A stretch of 64,000 bases of DNA from Forficula auricularia. Lineage: Eukaryota; Arthropoda; Insecta; Dermaptera; Forficulidae. The stretch covers positions 2,719,933 through 2,783,932 of the forward strand of contig JALMQS010000187.1 in the NCBI GenBank assembly GCA_024734495.1. Reading direction: 5' to 3'. Positions 56,317 to 64,000 of the stretch are shown piece after piece (within the stretch, counting starts at the first letter, position 1; each line of letters starts with the position of its first letter). The notes below the pieces were generated by a model that did not search any database, had not been told where the DNA came from, and saw only the letters and a list, made by a program, of their open reading frames with translations. The translations under genes were made by a program, and so were the position numbers.

Positions 56317-56880
56317 AAATTTGAATTTTTATTTAAATCACACTAATTATAATTATTTATTGAACCCGAATATATAATAAAATATGACAACGACGTTTCG
56401 ATCGACTTATTCTGCGATGGTTCTCAAGTGTGAGCACCCACTCCGATTATAGGTTAACTGAGCCAATTATGTCGGTCCAGTCCAGTCAAAAAACCAACAC
56501 ACTGACGACCTCAGTGCAAATTATAATATTCTTGATATGTGGATTAATTGTTATTTATTATTTTTATTATTATTACCATTTGATTTGTCAATATTTTTCG
56601 CTTTATGGTTTTAAAAACATGAATTACTCAGTCCGACAGGGGGTGCTGAGATCGTCAGTGCGTTGGTTTTTTGACTGAACTGTACATGGGAGTATATATA
56701 AGCCTGACCGACACGTGATTGCCTCAGCTAACCTATAATCGGAATGGGTGCTCAAACTCGAGAACGATCCCAGAATAAGTCGATCGAAACGTCGTAGTTA
56801 TATTGAATTATTTGTTCGTGTTCAATAAATAATTATGATTAATTATGTGTGATTTAAATAAAAATCCAAATTTTAATCAA
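56317..56880. mobile_element. Family E foldback
   Basis: Arms 56,317-56,525 and 56,645-56,880 are inverted copies. Shared text includes TAATTATTTATTGAAC, ACGACGTTTCGATCGACTTA, GAGCACCCA and CAAAAAACCAAC. Each arm has an outward CGAAACGTCG. The upstream half does not fit CTGANGA, so I do not call it a hammerhead. The right arm contains TATATATAAG. No clear target-site duplication. Confidence 0.8.
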
Positions 56881-57114
56881 ATTAATCACAAAAATAATAG
56901 CTTCATCAGCTTCATTACTAAGATAATAATAATTATCTGTCTTTTTTGAACCTTGAACTGCCTCACCAAAATTCACTCAATCTCAAGAAAATGTAATGAA
57001 AATATTTTTTAATATAATTATTATTATCCGAGTTAATGCACTTTCTCAGCTTGCGCTGGGAAAATTTCACCTATCCCTTCATATCTTATTTGGGATTAGG
57101 CTCGGTCGATGTGG

Positions 57115-57535
57115 AAAGAGAATTCACTCTGGCCCACATGATCCTCCGGATAATCTTCAATTATTGAGAAACTTGCGCACGATATGGCAGGTTTGTAATA
57201 TAGTTGCCTTCTGTGCATGCTTCAAGATGGTGTTTGGCAGCCCAAGTTTCTCAATGTTCTTATTAAAGTTGTTAGAGACCTCAACGGATATCACTAATGG
57301 GTAGATGGAGACCCTATCCAGTTTCCAGATCTCTTTAATTTGCCAGGCGAGTTCCTCATATTTGTTCTTTTTCTCTGCCTCTGTCCTTTTGATGTTATGT
57401 GTCAGAGGAACAGCGATATCAATGAGTATCCCTGAACTTGTGTTAAAATCTATTAGAAGAATATCGGGTCGGTTATAAGCGATGGTCCTATCAGTTAACA
57501 CAGGCCATATTATTATTATTATTATTATTAGGTAC
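57115..57535 (-). pseudogene. LINE restriction-like endonuclease C-terminus
   Basis: On the minus strand, after an (AAT)n run, the frame gives WPVLTDRTIAYNRPDILLID, then SGILIDIAVPLTHNIKRTEA, EKKNKYEELAWQIKEIWKLD, VSIYPLVISVE and ILQTCHIVRKFLNN, followed by a stop. NRPDILL, the acidic IDIAVP and EKKNKYEEL match the PD-(D/E)XK endonuclease end of site-specific LINEs (R2/R4/NeSL-like group). It differs strongly from the R2-type fragment at 33,337, so a second lineage is present. The frame is intact for about 120 codons but has no reverse transcriptase. Confidence 0.7.
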
Positions 57536-58830
57536 GTGTCTTTTGGATTCATTGAAAGAAATGAACATTTTACAGAGTCTATTAAAAAATGTGGTCCCTA
57601 ACAACAACAACACACAACAAGGGTTGAATTAGGGGACAGATTAGGGCTCCAGCCAAGTTCGATTTAAGCGGGCTAGCTTAGCCTATCTTTCTCGAAGAAT
57701 CTCGAGCGATTTTAAATACTATACTATGTAGATTCACACTAGAAACGTTAACATTGTTGAAAATTTCTCTATACAAGTTTAAGCTTAACTAAATGACAAA
57801 TAATTGTCATATATCTATTGTTCATTCAACTTAGAACAAGCAAATGATATAAGCTATTTCGTCTCTGATTCACTCTAATAAAATCTCTTCCAATGAGCCT
57901 AGGATGTTGAATTTGGACATGACGAAAGAAAAAGTTAAAAACCCAGATTTTCTTTTTTTTTTTTCAATCCTTAAAATGAAAGTGTGAATTCGATAAGATT
58001 AAATTCAGGTAAAAATACCATCAATTTGATATCAAAATAAATAGTTTATACCTAAGTTTTAATCAATGTGATCATTTTAGTTTCTATATGCAAGACAAAT
58101 GATGATATTAGTAGCTTTAAAATTACTATAAAAAATCCAGAGAGATAGTTAAGGTTACCATTCGTTCGGTATTTAACAGGACAGTTCTGTATTTGGATGC
58201 TGTGTCCCGTATATTTTGAAACAATAAAATTGTCCTCTTTTTAAACTAGTGTCCCGTAAAAGTCGAGTTATCCAGTAATACTTATAATCTAAATTTCTTT
58301 CAGTTTTTTCGTGTTAAATAGGAAAATGGGTAGAAGTTTTTCCACATTTTACAACTGCAAATATTCCCCATGGGAACATAAGTAAAATAGTCGAATTTTG
58401 CTCTTTTATGCCTGCATTAAATGCCCCCACAGAAATAACATTTTCTTGGATGAAAAATCTATGGCCTGAACTCAACTTTCCGTAGAAACTCTTGTTAATA
58501 ACAAAATGAAATTATGATATGACGTGTTCTGAATTTTATGAATATATTCTAAAGAACAATGAGCTGCTTAAAAAAAATCATTTCTGTAGAAACATATGAA
58601 AAATCATAATAATGTTGTTTTTCTTTTACAGTACACTGTGAATAAAAATATTTTAAGTTTGTTAAAGGTAGATTTACCTTTGTTTTTTTTTTTTTTTTGT
58701 TAATGAAATTTTAAAAATGTTCTGGCATTAAAAATCAATTATTAACCTACCTAGAACTAGTTCTTACCCCTATCACCACTTCTTATTATATGTATGTTCA
58801 ATATTTTGCTTAAAGATAAATGGTCACCTT
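57536..58830. other. No recognised gene
   Basis: AT-rich. AACAACAACACACAACAAGG near 57,601 is simple repeat. At 58,683-58,700 there is a T-run without a duplication. Nothing else is supported. Confidence 0.45.
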
Positions 58831-59008
58831 AGAGATGGTTTACTACTAGATCAGAGACGTTATGGATTATTTTTATTATATCAGAAGGGTTGTTTCATCC
58901 CTTTATAGCATTCATGTTCGATCGCCTAAGGGGCGAAACAACCATTTTGATATAATAAAAATAATCCATATCATCTGCGATCTATAGTAGTTGACCATCT
59001 CTCTTGAT
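58831..59008. mobile_element. Foldback MITE-like element
   Basis: AGAGATGGTTTACTACTAGA at 58,831 is matched inversely by CTATAGTAGTTGACCATCTC at about 58,982. The arms continue through ATGGATTATTTTTATTATAT and GGTTGTTT. They are about 75 bp around a short centre containing TTCGATCGCC. Several small mismatches show age. Confidence 0.75.
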
Positions 59009-59009
59009 T

Positions 59010-59132
59010 TTCTATTTCAAATTTTCTCTCGGAAAGAGAGTTCCAGTCTTTTGAAGTTACAGGGATAGATAAATTGGCATATCTTTTTGTACGGTTAGTA
59101 TCTAATTTAATCGCAAAGGGGTATTGAGTGTT
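59010..59132. repeat. Dispersed repeat (AGTTCCAGT..GAAGT)
   Basis: GAGAGTTCCAGTCTTTTGAA, GTTACAGGGATAGAT and TCTAATTTAATCGCAAAGG. It is related to sequence at 49,950 and 61,117-61,160 plus 61,780-61,850. Confidence 0.6.
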
Positions 59133-59510
59133 TTAAAATAGTGTATTTGGTCCATATGAGGCTTAAGTAGGGATTATTAATTTTATTTATCTCTTAAATT
59201 TATGTGTATTTTAAATACAATTTCTTCATTCAAATACAGGTCTTTACTTTTATCATAAACAAGCAGCATAGAAATTATCCAAGGTAAAAAGTCTCTTCTT
59301 TTCAACACTTTTAAACTTTTAAATCAAAATGATACAAATAAACCGAAAACAAAACGAAAAGAGAATGATGAATAAAAAAAAATTTTGATCTAGCAATGTA
59401 AAGAAATCCTGATTCCTATATTTTCCAATAATATGAATGCTTAAGTAACAAATTAATCTAACCATAGGTTTATTCATGTATAACAGAACCTAAGGTTGAC
59501 TGTAATTAGT
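59133..59510 (+). repeat. 378-bp segment duplicated at 61,392
   Basis: This segment (start TTAAAATAGTGTATTTGG, end TGACTGTAATTAGT) is almost identical to 61,392-61,770, with only a few substitutions. It contains no coding frame. The flanks differ completely at both edges, so the copied unit is sharply bounded. Confidence 0.92.
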
Positions 59511-59689
59511 AGACTTGTTGAGGAATAAGGATTTTTTTCATATTCAGCCGAGAATATGGGATATAAAAGATTTTAAATGAATGAGCCAAGAGCGGAAAGA
59601 AGTCTGTCCGTGTATGTGTGTATGTGCGGTGCTTTCACGTTGTTACCCAACCGAGAAATAAATTGAAACCCCATTTTGATAAAAAAAAG

Positions 59690-60130
59690 GGGGGTGGATT
59701 GCTAAGCGAGGGTGTGAGTGTTCTTTTAACAGAAGGGGGCCAACTTAAAGGGGCGGAGCCCCGGGCGAAAAGGAGAAGAGAACCAACCGGGCGCGGATCG
59801 ATCACAGACAGTGCAACTGGGCCTCGGCCCGCAGACCTATTTACTTTAATAGGACTATCTCTTTGATAGGAGGATAATCGGCCTCCGGGTGAATGGCTAT
59901 CACACCTCCAAGCCCAAGGAATTTGCCTTCTTTTTTCCCTTGATAACGAACAAAGTCCATTTAATCTATCCGGGATGTCTGACAGTGGCATGGATCTCTG
60001 GTCGATTATCCTAACGGTTAGTACTTGAAACTTAGTCATGGGCGAATTGATGTGGGGTCGATTTCGGAAATAGGGATTTGGAACAAGTGTCGAGATGGAA
60101 ATACCCACCACCGGGACAATGAAACGTTTT
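59690..60130. other. GC-rich island, unassigned
   Basis: This is the most GC-rich stretch of this length outside the LINE and LTR pieces. It contains GGGGCGGAGCCCCGGGCG at about 59,750, CTGGGCCTCGGCCCGCAG (a hairpin) at about 59,818, and GGTGGATTGCTAAGCGAGG. A minus-strand frame of about 158 codons (59,635-60,111) spans it, rich in Arg, Ser and Pro. I recognise no domain. It could be an exon, organellar or foreign DNA, or part of a mobile element. Confidence 0.5.
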
Positions 60131-60895
60131 CCCCCGAGTTCAAGCGAATTTATAATCTCCGGTATTGAACAGATTTTCTAGTAAAACAACAAAACAGAGA
60201 TTTCCCGGATTAAAACGGATTCAACCGCGTGAGCGTTTTATTTTAAATTATAACAAATATTACAGCAGAGAGAAAATACATATAATATAATACTTTTAAT
60301 AAAACTTAAGGAAAACAGAGTTAGTTTATAGTGAACCATTTTGTCAAGTTATAGCTAATTTGAAGCTGGTAATGTTACAGAGTAAAAGGGGAAATTAATC
60401 AAAATAAAGGAGTTAAATATCTTGGTCCATTTTCTCTAGGAATAGAATGTGAGACACCTTGTACTTAATAGATATTCTAATTGTAGTTTAAATATTTCAA
60501 CCGACCTTTTTACACCTAATAGAATTCTTCCACTGGTTCGACCAAATCTAGTCGCTTTTATAGCGTACTTTAATTTTATTTCAAAATTGTTAAAATACTT
60601 ATCATTGAATTCAATGGCTTTATTTTTCAAACAGAGAAGATTCTACCAACATAATTGTATTAAAATGTATTATTTATGATATTTTTTCAAAAATAAATAT
60701 TTATTTTGCTTTACTTTTTAAGCCAAGTAATCTTGGTCGGTCTAAAAATAAACATAGTAGAACATTTTAAGTGTTAATCCTTAAGTGATCAGACTGATGA
60801 TCAAGTTAGGCCACACATAGTAAAATTAAGAATTGACATTTCCCAGGTTTTTCCAAGATTATTTGGCTCATATTTATGAAGAATTTAAGTACTGA
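60131..60895. other. No recognised feature
   Basis: AT-rich. Overlapping frames on both strands at 60,436-60,679 lack a recognisable domain. Confidence 0.45.
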
Positions 60896-61002
60896 TACAT
60901 CCCTACTAGCAGGCTAGCTTTATAATTTTAGGTTATAAAACACCAACAAATCATAACATTTATATAACCTAAAATTATAAATCCAGTCTGCTAGTTGGGA
61001 TA
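60896..61002. mobile_element. Short foldback (hairpin) element
   Basis: CTACTAGCAGGCTAGCTTTA at about 60,902 is matched inversely by TAAATCCAGTCTGCTAGTTG at about 60,977. The arms continue through TAATTTTAGGTTATA. They are about 40 bp with a 24-bp loop. Confidence 0.75.
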
Positions 61003-61109
61003 TAAGTAGAGTTAAAAAATTAAGCCCTGTATTAAATTTATTTATTTATTTTTTATAATGATACTGATACGGAAGACTGAACGTTATCCTATGTAGCCAT
61101 AATGTCGGA

Positions 61110-61179
61110 CAGGAGAAAGTTCCAGTATCTAGAAGTCATAGAGATAAACGAAGTGGCGAATGACATCTAATTTTTTTTT
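61110..61179. repeat. Dispersed repeat split by a SINE
   Basis: GAGAAAGTTCCAGTATCTAG, AAGTCATAGAGATAAA, ending ATCTAATTT. The continuation (AATTTAATCGCGAAGG) appears at about 61,783, after the SINE and the inserted 378-bp copy. In the related sequence at 59,100 the two parts are contiguous. Confidence 0.65.
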
Positions 61180-61393
61180 TTATGATATTGATGTGAGAAG
61201 GAGATACACCAGAAGGTGGATCCCCTAAAGGCCTGTATGGGCTGGCCCCTCCATCGTGAAAAGAATAGAGTAGAAGGAAAAGAAGCCGGGATCACGAGCC
61301 AATCTCAGAAACTTAGATACAATTCAATATCCAATTTACTATGGTTTTAGGGGCTTCGAGCAGTGGTAAATTCTCCGAGCGATAAATTCGGTT
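61180..61393 (-). repeat. SINE (S2), head missing
   Basis: The minus-strand tail reads CACGATGGAGGGGCCAGCCC, ACAGGCCTTTAGGGGATC, ending ATATCATAAAAAAAAAA. It matches the SINE at 31,573-31,790 and the LINE 3' UTR at 31,230-31,310. The body stops at TTCGGTTAAA (61,388-61,397), where another segment has been inserted, so the tRNA head is absent. Confidence 0.8.
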
Positions 61394-61770
61394 AAAATAG
61401 TGTATTTGGTCCATATGAGGCTTAAGTAGGGATTATTAATTTTATTTATCTCTTAAATTTATGTCTATTTTAAATACAATTTCTTCATTCAAATACAGGT
61501 CTTTACTTTTATCATAAACAAGCAGCATAGAAATTATCCAAAGTAAAAAGTCTCTTCTTTTCAACACTTTTAAACTTTTAAATCAAAATGATACAAATAA
61601 ACCGAAAACAAAACGAAAAGAGAATGATGAATAAAAAATATTTTTTGATCTAGCAATGTAAAGAAATCCTGATTCCTATATTTTCCAATAATATGAATGC
61701 TTAAGTAACAAATTAATTTAACCATAGGTTTATTCATGTATAACAGAACCCAAAGTTGACTGTAATTAGT
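61392..61770 (+). repeat. Copy of 59,133-59,510 inserted in the SINE
   Basis: It is nearly identical to 59,133-59,510. TTCGGTTAAA occurs at 61,388-61,397 and again at 61,770-61,779, so the segment is flanked by a 10-base direct repeat like a target-site duplication. It has no inverted ends or poly(A) tail. Confidence 0.9.
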
Positions 61771-63012
61771 TCGGTTAAATTAAATTTAATCGCGAAGGAG
61801 TCGTGAATGTTTGAAAAAAATATGTTTCGCGTTGATGAGGCTTTAGGAGGAATAATAAGTTTAGAGGAGTTATGGGTAGTATAGTACTAAGAAAAATGTG
61901 TGTATTTGCTTTTTTTTCAAAGAAGCTCAAATTTGGATAAAATTATTTTGAAAACAAAAATTGAGCGAAATCGCGGCCTTATGTTCTACAAAAAAGAATT
62001 TTATAATGAAGATCGATATGTGTTCGTCAGTTACAAATTTTGTGTACGCTCTAGCACAAAAATAAATAATAATATCTAAATACAATTTTATATTTAGTTA
62101 TATTATTAAGAACTGTTAGATTTTGGATGAAATCGGACCGCCCAAGTTTGACGTCGAAACATGATATTGTTTTTTAATTTGTTTTAAAACAATTGTTTTT
62201 GATGTTCATTATTAATATTTTTCATTATTAGTTTTAACTCTTTTTGAATTATTAAAAAAAAATGACTAAGTTTTTTTCGGCAAGTTTACAATTTCATGTC
62301 TATTTGTTGTATGATAGATTTAAAACCTTATAAATATATTATAAATTTTTGAAATAAATTACCGATCCACTTTTTAATATATGTATTAAAACTCTAACAA
62401 ACATACACGTGTCGGTCACTAAGTTTCCTGCAGGCCGAAAATGATCGCTTATTTAGGGGTCGAAACGTTGTATAATTTTGTCTTTGCATATTTATTACCT
62501 AGTGTTTTATAAAATATAATAAACAGTGGATCGGTGGCCTATCTCGAAAAGTCTTAATAAACTAAGCTTCAATCAATTTGTAAAAACAAATATAATATAA
62601 ATAATTGAACGAGATAGGGATGAGGTTTTCGAATGTCATATGGATCAACAAATCACGTTTTTGTTGGAAATCACAACGTAAAAAGCACTAAAAGCTCATT
62701 TATTTTTTAATTCCATGTGTGACGTCCAAACTGGAAGATTTTTTCAGGTCAATAAATAAATGTTTTTCAGATCAATTATTTTCAAAAAATATTTAATAAT
62801 CAAGATAGATCAAACCAAATTTTAAAGGGGTAAATGTATATATTAGACTCATTGTCATATTTTAATATATTTGCATTTGTGATAATTTAGCATTACTCTA
62901 TTCAGTGATAAATTTTATTTTTCATTTGTAATGATTATATTAGTTTAATTTCTGTGATAGTTACCAACAGCTTTCGTAATATTTATTAAGAATAATTTAG
63001 TCTGTGGTAGAT
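61771..63012. other. No recognised gene
   Basis: AT-rich. GGGGTCGAAACGTTGTATAA at about 62,457 resembles the CGAAACGT ends of families D and E but lacks an arm. Nothing else is supported. Confidence 0.45.
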
Positions 63013-63195
63013 TGAAGGAGGCAATAAAAGAGTGTGTCTTCTGCTGGAATTATAAATGTTTAATTTTTTTATCTCGAAACTATAGTCTCGTTATAAATAA
63101 ATTAAAAATTTATAATTCCAGCAGAAGATACATTCTTTTATTGTCTCCTTCAATTTATAAAAATTCTGCTACTCTCGGCAAAAAGAAACTTTCAA
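63013..63195. mobile_element. Family B foldback, copy 3
   Basis: Arms 63,013-63,073 and 63,090-63,153 are inverted (TTGAAGGAGGCAATAAAAGA, CTTCTGCTGGAATTATAAAT). They meet at CGAAACTATAGTCTCG, the exact 3' half of the hammerhead-like motif with the GTC triplet. An outer extension with CTGCTACTCTCGGCAAAA lies only on the right. The CTGATGA half is absent. Confidence 0.8.
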
Positions 63196-64000
63196 TTTAG
63201 TATGTGATATATTATTATTTATTAGTGATTAACTATTTATTAGACTCATAGCAGGCTGGTTAAAATTGAAATTATTTTGAGGGAATTAAAGTAATTTTTT
63301 TTTAATTTTGGATTATTGAAATAATAAGTTTATTTCAATCAAGAAATTTGTTTGTTTCGAAAAAGGTCTGATAGGTAGAACCTTATTGAATTTATGTCCT
63401 TTATTGTTAATTAAGGGACATCAACGTACTATTTAATTGTCTTCCTATTAGCCTATTAAAAATTACTGCGGATATTGAGAGAGTGGAATATTTTAGTGCT
63501 TTTAGTTTTCTAGTTTGACATAAATATAACGAAGTTTCAACTCAATTGAATTAAACCATTAGATGTCCAGTGTCTTCTTTCTCTTGTCCAGAACCAAACG
63601 AAATAAAAGCTAAAAAACAATTATTTAATGGCTTCCGCCAAAAATAACAGATGATGTTAAGAAATTTAATATTTGTAATTGAAAACTCATACTCAATTAG
63701 ATATTGTTGTTTTTTAATGAATTTATTACAAGAAGAAATTTGTGCTCTTAATTCATTTTTAATTCTCTGTTAGACCCTTGAAGATATGCAACATAAATAC
63801 CTCTATAGTAAATAAATTAATCTATTAGCCTAAGATATAAAAGGCTGGGAATGCATTTAAATATAAAACTTGTAATTATTTCAAATTGTAACAAACAGCT
63901 GTGCATATCCCACAACTTTTACTTACTTTTTTCTATTTTTTATTTTTTTTTTTTATATAAAGTTAAAAATAAACATTTTTAGTCTTTTGATTATGTAAGA
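63196..64000. other. No recognised feature
   Basis: AT-rich sequence to the end of the window. No repeat boundary, RNA or coding signal is supported. Confidence 0.45.

Noticed and set aside
56317..56880. Hammerhead in family E arms
   Set aside because: CGAAACGTCG is present, but the upstream part does not fit CTGANGA and no stem I pairing is seen.

Overview
The window looks like an AT-rich arthropod, most likely insect, nuclear genome. It contains fossils of non-LTR retrotransposons whose proteins resemble insect families (an I-like RNase H, an RTE-like reverse transcriptase, a Jockey/CR1-like C-terminus, an R2-type endonuclease), tRNA-derived SINEs, 5S rRNA-derived sequence, a gypsy-like solo LTR and hAT, CMC/Chapaev-like and pogo-like MITEs. 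I found no intact host gene. Every protein signal I could recognise is a decayed mobile-element fragment. The species cannot be fixed from the sequence.

Layout. 1-6.3 kb: a foldback element split by a 5'-truncated I-like LINE, a tRNA-headed SINE and an RTE-like C-terminal fragment. 8.1-9.3 kb: a 119-bp tandem array ending in a long palindrome. 10-11.6 kb: a DNA transposon relic with long inverted arms, with a LINE tail inserted in one arm. 12.6-21.8 kb: foldback elements, two 5S-like pieces and the first copy of a 0.7-kb palindromic element. 22-34 kb: LINE fragments (Jockey/CR1-like, RTE-like, R2-like), and a SINE whose tail matches the 3' end of the LINE next to it. 36.5-45.1 kb: two 1.24-kb copies of one element in opposite orientation, about 6 kb apart. 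47-54.5 kb: a 720-bp CMC-like MITE, a 319-bp hAT MITE, a polyadenylated retrocopy and a 702-bp solo LTR, each with visible or probable target-site duplications. 54.6-64 kb: more foldbacks, an endonuclease-domain LINE fragment, a GC-rich island and a 378-bp segmental copy.

The most interesting recurring theme is a group of foldback elements whose two arms carry, pointing outward, a motif resembling a type I hammerhead ribozyme: CTGANGA, one extra base, a short hairpin, then GAAAC/T and often GTC. At 20.9 kb and 56.25 kb the flanks form a stem I of different sequence but the same pairing. At 21.65 kb a third family also forms a plausible stem I. In several copies the axis of the inverted repeat lies on or next to the ribozyme's stem III and predicted cleavage site. 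Hammerheads are known from Penelope-like elements and retrozymes, so these may be non-autonomous relatives. This is inference from reading; no folding or database search was run.
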